Shown: piece by piece, positions 1 through 7,481 of the stretch
How the letters are laid out: the number at the start of each line of letters is the position of its first letter
How positions within the stretch are numbered: the first letter of the stretch is position 1
Origin: JAZOTK01 sp045534775
GTDB taxonomy: Bacteria; Bacillota; Clostridia; RUG12999
Reading direction: 5' to 3'
Length of the DNA stretch: 19,588 bases
NCBI GenBank assembly: GCA_045534775.1
Contig: JAZSKI010000080.1
Span: 1-19,588, forward strand
Notes under the pieces: generated by a model
Told to the model about the DNA's origin: nothing
The model's input: the letters and a program-made list of their open reading frames with translations, nothing else
Databases searched by the model: none
Program-made: the position numbers and the translations under genes

Positions 1-3000
1 CCAATCGACGCTACGGGTGCGAAATATATGACCTTTGACCTTTATGTGCCGTCAGGCGAAAATTTTAATTACTATGACGAAAGAATATATCAACAGATAG
101 AAATCACGTCCTCCGGCACATCTGATGATCAGGAAACGACAGTAATTGACGGCTATGGGATAATCACAGCCAATAATTCGGCTCATAGCGGGCAATGGAA
201 CAGGATGGTGTTTCCTATACCAAGCGGCAGATGTGATTTAAGCAAAATTAATTATGTGCGTTGGTATTGGATTAACGATGCAGGTTCGGTAGGTATTACC
301 GGCTGTAAGGTGGCGAATCTCAGATTTACCAATTATATTGAACCCATTTACCCAAGTGAGTACGGAACCGTAACTCCGTCCAGCGGAAGCACGCCCGGCG
401 GCAGATTGACAAATATTGCTTTGAGGAAAGACTGCTACGGAGCGTACAGAGAAGATATAAACGGGCAAAAATATGTTCACTATTCCGAAGGTAATGAGGG
501 CTTAACTAATGACGACCTGACGGATTTCTCTCTTTTCCAAGCTCATAATTTGGAGGGAAGCACATCCCGTGCAAGCGCTTTCTTTGTAGATTTGGGTACG
601 GGTTATGCAGATTTGGATATTGAATATATAGAAATTGTAACCCCTGCCCAGGGATTTGCCTTTATTTACGAATGGGGTAAAAATTCCTACAAGGCGTGGT
701 TTACAGACAGTATGCTGAGCGATGCAAGTAATAAGGATATGTTAAACAGCGCGTTCAGTTACGGCAGCATTGCAGACCTGAATAATATAGGCGCTGTCTC
801 CATAGGTGTCTTCCCCGATTCCTCAAAGGCGGCAGATAAGCAGATGCATCTTCGCATCCCTGTACCGAAAAACATATCGGCAAAACGCTATCTTATGATT
901 GGCAGGGATATAGGAACATATAATATGCTGGTACTGTCGGAAATCCGTGTATTGGCTAATGCTAATACAATTAAAAATATAGCCACAGATTTACCAGCGT
1001 ATAACGGTGATAGCGCTTACGGAACTACAAGCGAATATCTGAATAACGGCAACACAGCGGACTTTGGATATAACGAAGATAAGTTTAACCAGGGAAATTT
1101 AACACCCTTCTTTGCTATTGACCTGGGTTCGGATTATGCCGACTATGATATAAGCTGTATAGAGGTTGTTACTGTTAACCCTACAAACTTTCGTTATCAG
1201 GAAATTTTGGGTAACACTAATACAACTTATTATGCGTGGCTTGCAGATTCAAATACAGGTTATGAGGGAGGTATAAGTGCTGACTTCGGCACGCTTACCG
1301 GCAAAATGGGCGCGGAACCGATAGGTACGGGACAAACGGTTACAGACGGTAATACCACTCAGCGAACTCTTAAATTCTATAATACAAGCGGTATATCCAA
1401 AAGATACGTACTGATTACCCGTGAGATTACTGATCTAACTGCTTTGATGGCATCCGAAATCCGCGTATATGCAAATGAAGACGAATCTGAACAGGTTTAT
1501 AAGTGGGAACAGTCGAGACTGGAAGCGACTCAGGATATTAATTCCAAATTTTTGATAGGTGCAAATGCAGACCATCCAAGAAAGGCAATGGGATGGCATC
1601 TTGAAAGCTATGCTGATTTGCGTAATATGAATTATATGATTTTTGATTTATTTATACCCGAATCATCTTTAGCTATGACTTCGGTTTTTCCCGGTAATAT
1701 GGAGACGCAATTTGAATTGACGTCACAGCTGGGCTTTAATCAGAACGAAATATATAAACCGAACGGTATAAATAATTCTGCCGGATTGTTGTACAATCAG
1801 AATGTCACAAAGGGCGAATGGTCCCACATTGTTGTATCCCTTAACGGATGGAACGCAATTGATGGTTCTACAGGACCTTTTGATAAAACCGCTTTCCGTT
1901 CCTTCCGATGGTATTATTATAACAATAACGGAAATACCTCGGTGATTGACGGGGCTATGATTGCCAACTTCCATTTCTCTGCATATAATGAGCCCGCCAC
2001 CGATACTTCGGCTACTTCCCTTATGGCGTATGGAAGTATAATCAATTTAATTCCTGAGCTTACGGGTATTACACCAATCATAAACGATGTGCCCGTTTGC
2101 GGTGAAGATTTGGAAATAATTCTTGTTCCCCAAGAGGGATTTATAATGCCCGACACAATTACTGTTGATATTGACGGTGCGTTACTGGAGTATAAAACTG
2201 CCGAAATGTCGCAAGGTGTATACGGAGAAGATAATACCCCATACTATTCCTTTATAATTTCGGGAAGTATGATTCATGAAAATACAAGTCAAATCACCAT
2301 TATAGGTCAGGCTATTCAGGAAGCTATCCACAAGCATTGCGACAATGAGGAATGTACAGTCGAAACCTGCGGTCATGCCTATGGTGATGTAATAACTGAG
2401 GACTGCGATTGCGGTCATGAGCATGGAGATGCTTATCCGTGCGACTGCGAGGAAGAACAGGAGGAATCTACTGCGGCAGTTGAAATGATTTTGACGGGTA
2501 TAACATCAGATAATTTGGTAACAGAAATCCCGACGGATGAAGACTTTACAGTTACACTTACACTTGAAGAAGGCTTTGCAATGCCCGATGAAATCACAGT
2601 AACCATAGACGATGCGGAATATAAGATTTCAACTGCAGAAGGTGAAAATCTTGAAGGATTCACTTTTGAAAACGGTATACTTACCATATCCAAAGAGATT
2701 TTGGCAGAAGCGGAAAAGGTAACGGTGACAGCTACCGCTGTTAACGAAAAAGAAGATAAAGAGAAAACTGAAAGCGACGACACCTCTTCCAAAATAATAA
2801 CGGATACAGAGATTGAGATCGAAATTGTAGCACCCGAGGATTCCGAAGAAATTGAAGGCGGTATTACGGTGCCTGATATTGAAATTCCGGAAGAAGGCGG
2901 AGATACAGACGAGAGCGAAGGAGATATAACCTCACCGGATATTGTGATACCCGAGATAATAATTCCCGAAATCACAGTTCCCGAAATCACAGTTCCTGAG

Positions 3001-3270
3001 GTTACCGACCCTGAGGTGACCGACCCCGAGGTTACCGATCCCGAGGTTACCGACCCGGAAATCATAATTCCCGATATAACCCTTCCCGATGAAGGCGAGG
3101 AAGAGCTTGTAGTTCCTGAGGTTATTATTCCCGACGTAATTTTACCAAGCGAGGAAGATAGCGAAGGCGGCTCGGAAGGTGAAGGCTCGGAAAACAGTGA
3201 TGAAGCCACGACAGAAAACTCTGATGAAGTAATTACGATTGAAGTCGTAGATATAATTACGGAAGAATAA
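1..3270 (+). CDS. Large modular secreted/surface protein, 5'-truncated by window edge
   Basis: The frame is open from base 1, so the true start and any signal peptide lie upstream; 1089 residues are visible. I see three kinds of repeated module. Module A (about residues 9-110 and 543-665) begins with YMTFDLYVP or YMIFDLFIP and ends with ANLRF or ANFHF. Module B (about 138-320 and 326-492) shares FFVDLG or FFAIDLG, then KRYL or KRYV and SEIRV; it resembles a discoidin/carbohydrate-binding beta-sandwich. Module C (about 690-727 and 829-877) shares EGF(I/A)MPD(T/E)ITV. A Cys/His-rich insert (residues 777-816) separates the two C modules. The tail is acidic, with five-residue PE(V/I) repeats, and ends in EVVDIITEE without an LPxTG sorting signal. 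A role in binding polysaccharide or the cell surface is inference; I cannot name a family. A strong terminator follows at once. Confidence 0.8.
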   Translation, partial: PIDATGAKYMTFDLYVPSGENFNYYDERIYQQIEITSSGTSDDQETTVIDGYGIITANNSAHSGQWNRMVFPIPSGRCDLSKINYVRWYWINDAGSVGITGCKVANLRFTNYIEPIYPSEYGTVTPSSGSTPGGRLTNIALRKDCYGAYREDINGQKYVHYSEGNEGLTNDDLTDFSLFQAHNLEGSTSRASAFFVDLGTGYADLDIEYIEIVTPAQGFAFIYEWGKNSYKAWFTDSMLSDASNKDMLNSAFSYGSIADLNNIGAVSIGVFPDSSKAADKQMHLRIPVPKNISAKRYLMIGRDIGTYNMLVLSEIRVLANANTIKNIATDLPAYNGDSAYGTTSEYLNNGNTADFGYNEDKFNQGNLTPFFAIDLGSDYADYDISCIEVVTVNPTNFRYQEILGNTNTTYYAWLADSNTGYEGGISADFGTLTGKMGAEPIGTGQTVTDGNTTQRTLKFYNTSGISKRYVLITREITDLTALMASEIRVYANEDESEQVYKWEQSRLEATQDINSKFLIGANADHPRKAMGWHLESYADLRNMNYMIFDLFIPESSLAMTSVFPGNMETQFELTSQLGFNQNEIYKPNGINNSAGLLYNQNVTKGEWSHIVVSLNGWNAIDGSTGPFDKTAFRSFRWYYYNNNGNTSVIDGAMIANFHFSAYNEPATDTSATSLMAYGSIINLIPELTGITPIINDVPVCGEDLEIILVPQEGFIMPDTITVDIDGALLEYKTAEMSQGVYGEDNTPYYSFIISGSMIHENTSQITIIGQAIQEAIHKHCDNEECTVETCGHAYGDVITEDCDCGHEHGDAYPCDCEEEQEESTAAVEMILTGITSDNLVTEIPTDEDFTVTLTLEEGFAMPDEITVTIDDAEYKISTAEGENLEGFTFENGILTISKEILAEAEKVTVTATAVNEKEDKEKTESDDTSSKIITDTEIEIEIVAPEDSEEIEGGITVPDIEIPEEGGDTDESEGDITSPDIVIPEIIIPEITVPEITVPEVTDPEVTDPEVTDPEVTDPEIIIPDITLPDEGEEELVVPEVIIPDVILPSEEDSEGGSEGEGSENSDEATTENSDEVITIEVVDIITEE
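2329..2448 (+). other. Cys/His-rich segment within the surface protein
   Basis: These forty codons (residues 777-816) encode seven cysteines and five histidines, in HKHC, EEC, ETCGH, CDCGHEH and PCDC groups. The rest of the visible protein is very poor in cysteine. The spacing suggests a metal-binding or disulfide-linked knot between the two C modules. That function is inferred from composition only. Confidence 0.55.
2935..3090 (+). repeat. 15-bp tandem coding repeats (PE-V/I-T-x pentapeptides)
   Basis: About ten degenerate 15-base units encode pentapeptides of the type PEVTD, PEITV and PEIII (residues about 979-1030). The central four PEVTD units are nearly identical at the DNA level (gaggttaccgaccc type). 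This is an acidic, proline-containing stalk of the sort seen as wall-spanning linkers. The copy number could vary by slippage. Confidence 0.75.
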
Positions 3271-3309
3271 GAAAAAGGCAATGTCTTGAAAAAAGGCATT
3301 GCCTTTTTC
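3271..3309 (+). terminator. Rho-independent terminator of the surface-protein gene
   Basis: The left arm AAAAAGGCAATG (3272-3283) is the exact complement of CATTGCCTTTTT (3297-3308), with a 13-nt loop. The G at 3271 and C at 3309 extend the stem to 13 bp. It begins right after the TAA stop. The A/T arms would make it work in either direction. A weaker hairpin (ACGAAA 3334-3339 / TTTCGT 3352-3357, followed by T-rich DNA) lies just downstream. Confidence 0.9.
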
Positions 3310-3413
3310 GGGGAAGGGGAAGCCTAAAAAGGGACGAAATTTGCAGGGCGGTTTCGTTTTTGTTTTGGCGGTATTCTGATGGGTATTCATTCCTGATAAA
3401 TTTTTAAAAACCC

Positions 3414-3442
3414 TTGACAAAATCTTAATAATGGTATAAAAT
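3414..3442 (+). promoter_or_regulatory. Sigma-A type promoter of thrS
   Basis: TTGACA at 3414-3419 and TAAAAT at 3437-3442 are separated by 17 bp; an overlapping TATAAA lies at 3435. Transcription would begin near 3449, leaving a leader of only about 40 nt. That is too short for the T-box leader that often controls thrS in Firmicutes. Confidence 0.7.
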
Positions 3443-3489
3443 AATATAATAGGCGTAATTTATATGAAAATATGAAAGGAAGGATAAAA

Positions 3490-3762
3490 ATGATTGAGAT
3501 AAGCCTAAAAGGCGGAGATGTTATGGAAGTTGATTCTCCCAAGAGCGTATTTGAAATCGCAAAATCTATCAGCGAAGGACTGGCAAGAGTGGCAACAGCG
3601 GCTCAGGTGAACGGAACAACCGTTGATTTGCGAACTATAATAGATGAAGATGTTACTTTAAATATACTTACCTTTGATGACGAGGACGGAAAATCTGCGT
3701 ACCGCCATACGGCTTCTCATATAATGGCACAGGCGGTGAAACGGTTATTTCCTTCGGCATAG
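3490..3762 (+). CDS. thrS: Threonyl-tRNA synthetase, N-terminal fragment ending at in-frame amber
   Basis: This is the first 90 codons of a threonyl-tRNA synthetase (cytoplasm; ligates Thr to tRNA-Thr). ATG 3490 is preferred to ATG 3472 because AAGGAAGG (3476-3483) sits 6 nt before it. Residues 1-60 are the TGS domain. The editing domain then begins with the zinc-site HxxxH as H73 and H77, the numbering known from E. coli ThrRS. The frame stops at TAG 3760-3762, after FPSA. The same frame goes straight on with IAIGPAIDNGFYYDFD, the normal family continuation, so the TAG replaces one internal codon, probably a lysine AAG changed by one base. With the part from 3763 on, the gene would encode 644 residues, the usual ThrRS length. 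It is either a broken gene, a read-through gene or a sequence error. Confidence 0.85.
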   Translation: MIEISLKGGDVMEVDSPKSVFEIAKSISEGLARVATAAQVNGTTVDLRTIIDEDVTLNILTFDDEDGKSAYRHTASHIMAQAVKRLFPSA

Positions 3763-3834
3763 ATTGCTATAGGCCCTGCCATAGATAACGGTTTTTACTA
3801 TGATTTCGATTGTGATGAAAGCTTTTCACCCGAA

Positions 3835-5424
3835 ATGCTGGAAAAAATCGAGAAAGAAATGAAAACCATTATAAAAGAAAACCTTTCTATAGAAAAATTT
3901 GAGTTACCCAAAGCCGAAGCACTTGAGCTTATGAAAGACGAGCCTTACAAGGTTGAGCTTATTAACGATTTGCCCGAAGGGGAGACCATCAGCTTTTACA
4001 AGCAGGGCGATTTTACCGACCTTTGTGCAGGACCGCATCTTATGTCAACAGGTGCTGTAAAGGCGTATAAGCTTACCAGCGTTGCAGGTGCTTATTGGAG
4101 AGGTAACGAGAAAAATAAAATGCTCCAGCGTATCTATGGTACGGCGTTTACAAAGAAATCCGATTTAGAGGATTATATAACAGCAGTTGAAGAAGCTAAA
4201 AAGCGCGACCATAATAAATTAGGTCGTGAGCTAGGTATTTTTACTACCTGTGATCTGGTAGGTCAGGGTCTGCCTATTTTGTTGCCGAAGGGCGCAAAAA
4301 TTATGCAGATTTTACAGAGATTTGTTGAGGATTATGAAGATTCTCACGGTTGGGTAAGAACAAAAACTCCCTATATGGCGAAAAGTGATTTATATAAAGT
4401 ATCGGGTCATTGGGACCATTATCAGGATGGTATGTTCATAATGGGCGATGAAGCGGTGGATAAAGAAGTATTTGCACTTCGTCCTATGACTTGTCCTTTC
4501 CAATATCAGGCATACCTTGCCGAAATGAGAAGCTATCGCGATTTGCCTTTAAGATACGGCGAGACATCAACACTTTTCAGAAATGAGGCATCGGGCGAGA
4601 TGCACGGTCTTATCCGTGTGCGCCAGTTTACTATTTCCGAAGGCCATCTGATGTGCCTGCCCGAACAGCTTGAAGCAGAGTTCAAATCCTGTCTTGAGGT
4701 GGCTATTTATATGCTGAAAACCCTGGGACTTTACGAGGATGTTTCTTACAGATTCTCACAATGGGATCCCGAAGACAGCGAGAAATATATCGGTACTAAA
4801 GAACAATGGGATGAAGCTCAGAGTATAATGGGTAAAATCCTTGACCATCTTGAAATTCCTTATAAAATTGGTGTTGGCGAGGCGGCATTCTACGGTCCAA
4901 AGCTGGATATCCAGATTAAAAACGTTCACGGTAAGGAGGACACTCTTATTACCATTCAGATTGACCAGATGCTGGCTGAAAAATTCGGTATGGAATATAC
5001 TGACCGTGACGGAAGCAAGAAAAATCCCTATATTATACATCGTACATCTATTGGTTGCTATGAGAGAACTCTGGCACTTCTGATTGAAAAATATGCGGGT
5101 GCTTTCCCTGTTTGGCTTGCACCTACTCAGGTTAAAATTATACCTATTTCCGATAAGCATCTTGATTTTGCTTATGATGTTAAAGCGACACTTGAGAAAA
5201 TCGGCGTTCGTCTTGAAATAGATGCGCGTAGCGAAAAAATGGGTTACAAAATCCGTGAAGCCCAGCTTGAGAAAATTCCGTATATGCTCATAATCGGTGA
5301 CCGCGAGGTTGAAGCAGGCGAGGTAGGAATAAGAAAACGCGGCGAAGGCGATATCGGTACTATGAAGGTTAAAGATTTTGTAACAAAAATCGCCGAGGAT
5401 ATTGAAACAAAGGTAATTTGGTAA
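3835..5424 (+). CDS. thrS: Threonyl-tRNA synthetase, editing C-half, catalytic and anticodon-binding part
   Basis: This continues the frame of the fragment that ends at 3762. Homology resumes at 3763, while ATG 3835 is only the first start codon after the TAG and has no clear ribosome site. Numbered from ATG 3490, it carries the second half of the editing zinc site (C179 and H183 in LCAGPHL), then class II catalytic motifs: motif 2 around TSTLFRNE with IRVRQFT, and motif 3 around IGCYERTLALLIE. The catalytic zinc ligands are C335 (RPMTCP), H386 and H517. The C-terminal anticodon-binding domain begins about WLAPTQVKIIPI. All key residues are present and the reading frame is otherwise clean, so the amber looks recent, tolerated or artefactual. 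Starting at 3835 would give a catalytic protein with no TGS domain and only half of the editing site. prfA follows 132 bp downstream. Confidence 0.9.
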   Translation: MLEKIEKEMKTIIKENLSIEKFELPKAEALELMKDEPYKVELINDLPEGETISFYKQGDFTDLCAGPHLMSTGAVKAYKLTSVAGAYWRGNEKNKMLQRIYGTAFTKKSDLEDYITAVEEAKKRDHNKLGRELGIFTTCDLVGQGLPILLPKGAKIMQILQRFVEDYEDSHGWVRTKTPYMAKSDLYKVSGHWDHYQDGMFIMGDEAVDKEVFALRPMTCPFQYQAYLAEMRSYRDLPLRYGETSTLFRNEASGEMHGLIRVRQFTISEGHLMCLPEQLEAEFKSCLEVAIYMLKTLGLYEDVSYRFSQWDPEDSEKYIGTKEQWDEAQSIMGKILDHLEIPYKIGVGEAAFYGPKLDIQIKNVHGKEDTLITIQIDQMLAEKFGMEYTDRDGSKKNPYIIHRTSIGCYERTLALLIEKYAGAFPVWLAPTQVKIIPISDKHLDFAYDVKATLEKIGVRLEIDARSEKMGYKIREAQLEKIPYMLIIGDREVEAGEVGIRKRGEGDIGTMKVKDFVTKIAEDIETKVIW

Positions 5425-5428
5425 AACC

Positions 5429-5503
5429 AAGGGGATGGTAAAAAACTTCAGAACGCAGGAAAAAAAGATAACAGATGCGGTTATAAAGTTTTTTCTATCC
5501 CTT
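5429..5503 (+). other. Bulged inverted repeat between thrS and prfA
   Basis: The left arm at 5429-5446 (AAGGGG, AT, then AAAAAAC) pairs with the right arm at 5488-5503 (GTTTTTT, AT, CCCTT). Short bulges interrupt the stem and the loop is about 41 nt. It is not followed by a T-run, so it is a poor intrinsic terminator. It could be an mRNA processing or stability element separating the two cistrons. No clear promoter for prfA is visible in this gap. Confidence 0.45.
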
Positions 5504-5556
5504 AAACATACCCTTTGGATAATCACTATGAATTAACACAAAGCAGGAGAAAATTT

Positions 5557-6627
5557 ATGTTTGAAAAGCTTGATTTTACCGTTGACAGGTATGATGAATT
5601 AAATAAAAAGGTAAGCGACCCTGAGATTATTGCCGATACGGCTCTTTGGAGTAAGCTGTGTAAGGAGCTTTCTGATATTACACCTATTGTGGAGAAATAC
5701 AAGGAATATAAAAAAGCTAAAGACACCATTGAAGAATCTCTTGAAATGCTGGGTGAAAAACTGGATAAGGATTTCAAAGAGATGGTGGAAGAAGAACTCA
5801 AAGAAGCTAAACGTAAGGTTGAAGAATCTACTCAGGAGCTTAAAATATTACTGCTCCCCAAAGACCCCAATGATGACAAAAACGTTATTATGGAAATTCG
5901 TGGCGGTGCAGGCGGGGACGAAGCGGCTCTTTTTGCGGGAGTTTTGTTCCGTATGTATTCTATGTATGCCGAAAGTAACCGATTTAAAGTGGAGATTATT
6001 GACCAAAACGAAACGGGTCTTGGTGGATTTAAAGAAATCGTATTCCAGATTACAGGCAGCGGTGCCTACAGTAAACTGAAATTTGAAAGCGGTGTTCACC
6101 GTGTGCAACGTGTTCCCGAAACCGAATCGGGTGGCAGAATACACACCTCAACCGTAACCGTGGCGGTGCTACCTGAAGCTGAAGAGGTTGACGTGGAAAT
6201 CAACAATGCCGATTTGCGAATAGATGTGTACCGTGCCAGCGGTGCAGGCGGTCAGCACGTTAACAAAACCGAATCGGCGGTACGTATAACACATATACCT
6301 ACGGGTATTGTAGTGGCGTGTCAGTCGGAACGGTCTCAGTTCCAGAACAAGGATGCGGCAATGAGAATACTGCGTTCCAAGCTCTTTGAGGAAACTCAAA
6401 GAAAACAGCAGCAGGAGCTTGCCGATGAAAGAAAAAGCCAGGTAGGTACAGGCGACAGAAGTGAAAGAATAAGAACCTATAACTACCCTCAAGGCAGGGT
6501 AACTGACCACAGAATAGGGCTTACTCTTCATAAGCTGGAGCAAATCACCAACGGTGATTTAGATGAGCTTATAGATGCACTCAACGCCGCAGACCAAAGC
6601 GAAAAGCTGAAGGCGGGAGTACAATAA
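5557..6627 (+). CDS. prfA: Peptide chain release factor 1
   Basis: RF1 reads UAA and UAG in the ribosomal A site and triggers release of the finished protein. At 356 residues it has normal length. The start is ATG 5557, with AGGAG (5545-5549) 7 nt upstream; an in-frame start further up lacks this support. The codon-recognition loop has PET at 187-189 (the PxT motif of RF1, not the SPF of RF2). The catalytic GGQ is at 231-233 in SGAGGQHVN, and the conserved tail GDRSERIRTYNYPQGRVTDH is intact. It lies 132 bp after thrS on the same strand and is probably co-transcribed. I see no internal frameshift of the kind used for self-regulation by prfB. The identification is secure. Confidence 0.97.
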   Translation: MFEKLDFTVDRYDELNKKVSDPEIIADTALWSKLCKELSDITPIVEKYKEYKKAKDTIEESLEMLGEKLDKDFKEMVEEELKEAKRKVEESTQELKILLLPKDPNDDKNVIMEIRGGAGGDEAALFAGVLFRMYSMYAESNRFKVEIIDQNETGLGGFKEIVFQITGSGAYSKLKFESGVHRVQRVPETESGGRIHTSTVTVAVLPEAEEVDVEINNADLRIDVYRASGAGGQHVNKTESAVRITHIPTGIVVACQSERSQFQNKDAAMRILRSKLFEETQRKQQQELADERKSQVGTGDRSERIRTYNYPQGRVTDHRIGLTLHKLEQITNGDLDELIDALNAADQSEKLKAGVQ

Positions 6628-6635
6628 GATGAGAA

Positions 6636-6681
6636 GAGCTGTGATATGCGATTTTAAAAATCCGCTGTCACAGCTCATTTT
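6636..6681 (+). terminator. Terminator after prfA
   Basis: GAGCTGTGA (6636-6644) pairs with TCACAGCTC (6668-6676). An inner stem (GCGATTTT against AAAATCCGC, one bulge) continues it, and a short ATTTT run follows. It starts 9 bases after the prfA stop. Confidence 0.7.
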
Positions 6682-6790
6682 AAGTAAAAACTATGTATGC
6701 CAATCAATAAGGATTAATTAAACCTTTATGTAAACAGTACAAATGATATAGTGCATAACATATAAGCTTTTTTTATAGCAAAAATACATA

Positions 6791-6819
6791 TTGCAAATAT
6801 TACCATTATGTGATATACT
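6791..6819 (+). promoter_or_regulatory. Promoter of the decayed secreted-protein gene
   Basis: TTGCAA (6791-6796) and TATACT (6814-6819) are 17 bp apart. GTGGAGAG (6838-6845) forms a ribosome site before ATG 6853. The control region therefore survives although the coding region is broken. Confidence 0.55.
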
Positions 6820-6852
6820 GTGTATAAAGAATTGTACGTGGAGAGAAAAAAT

Positions 6853-7367
6853 ATGACTAAAAATTTTTAATTTGCATTTTAGTGTTTGTTTTTGGTATTA
6901 ATACAGTGTTTGCAAGCGGCGACATAACATTTAAGGTGTGTTATGACGGAGAAAATATTTCTTTGGTGCATTAACATTAGAAGCTGTGAATAATTATAAA
7001 TGTGACCATGCTTTGTGGAATACAGAAATAAATGGAATAGATTATTCATTATTGTTCTTGTTGTGCTCGTGAGAGAGATACATTTGATTATAATCATGTT
7101 ATTAATATAATTTCATCCCTAATGTAGTATGAAAGCTATTGTATATTCAAGAGATTGGGTGCTACGACGAGAAAGTCATATCATCTTTCTATACTTAGAA
7201 GTAATCAAAATATTCGTAATAGTGGCAACACATATGTATCATATCAAGAATTTAAAGTAAAGTGGATTAGCAATGATATATTACAGGTTGTAGTAATGGA
7301 TACTGAAAATACTTTAAAACAAAAGACTGTAGTGAATGATGTTCAAATAGAATATCCGTGCAAATGA
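6853..7367 (+). pseudogene. Decayed small secreted-protein gene
   Basis: ATG 6853 opens MTKNF and then hits TAA. One more T in the T-run at 6864-6868 would restore a signal peptide (LICILVFVFGINTVFA, likely cut before SGD). That frame runs to TAA after NISLVH. A second frame, from about 6965, takes over with GALTLEAVNNYKCDHALWNT up to about 7065. The first frame then resumes at 7062 with CARERDTFDYNHVINII, meets TAG at 7125-7127, and goes on to TGA at 7365-7367, ending VQIEYPCK. Three frame segments that continue each other in size and composition, plus one stop, indicate a former protein of about 170 residues. I do not recognise the family. The DNA is more AT-rich than its neighbours. Confidence 0.65.
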
Positions 7368-7372
7368 AGTAG

Positions 7373-7420
7373 CGTGCAAGCGTGCGGCTTGGGGATGTGC
7401 CTGATTTTGCACGTTTATTT
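7373..7420 (+). terminator. Terminator after the pseudogene
   Basis: CGTGCAA (7373-7379) pairs with TTGCACG (7407-7413), followed by TTTATTT. It begins five bases after the last stop of the decayed gene, which supports that gene having been a separate transcription unit. Confidence 0.55.
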
Positions 7421-7455
7421 CTTGTTACAAGGCAGAGAATTTTTATAATAAGATG

Positions 7456-7481
7456 AAAGGAGAGACGGTTGCCTCTCCTTT
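7456..7481 (-). terminator. Terminator of the ytxC operon
   Basis: AAAGGAGAG (7456-7464) and CTCTCCTTT (7473-7481) form a perfect 9-bp stem with an 8-nt loop. Its upstream arm, in the minus-strand sense, overlaps the ytxC stop codon (7480-7482), and the DNA beyond is T-rich on the minus strand. It closes the minus-strand operon. Confidence 0.75.

Noticed and set aside
2935..3090. CRISPR-like direct repeats
   Set aside because: The repeats are 15 bp, contiguous, without spacers, and keep the reading frame of the surface protein.
3211..3270. Sortase LPxTG anchor at the end of the surface protein
   Set aside because: The C terminus is acidic, with no LPxTG, hydrophobic span or basic tail.
2433..3299. 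Long minus-strand frame opposite the surface-protein tail
   Set aside because: It is rich in Ser, Ile and Thr with short repeats, exactly what the antisense of the PE(V/I) repeats gives. It has no ribosome site and begins inside the terminator.
3310..3489. T-box riboswitch before thrS
   Set aside because: The promoter at 3414-3442 leaves about 40 nt of leader, and I see no T-box sequence or antiterminator.
4756..5526. 256-residue minus-strand frame opposite thrS
   Set aside because: The plus-strand ThrRS domains are unmistakable, and the antisense product has no recognisable domain and no ribosome site.
5557..6627. Programmed frameshift in the release-factor gene as in prfB
   Set aside because: The factor is RF1 (PxT motif) and its frame is uninterrupted from ATG to TAA.
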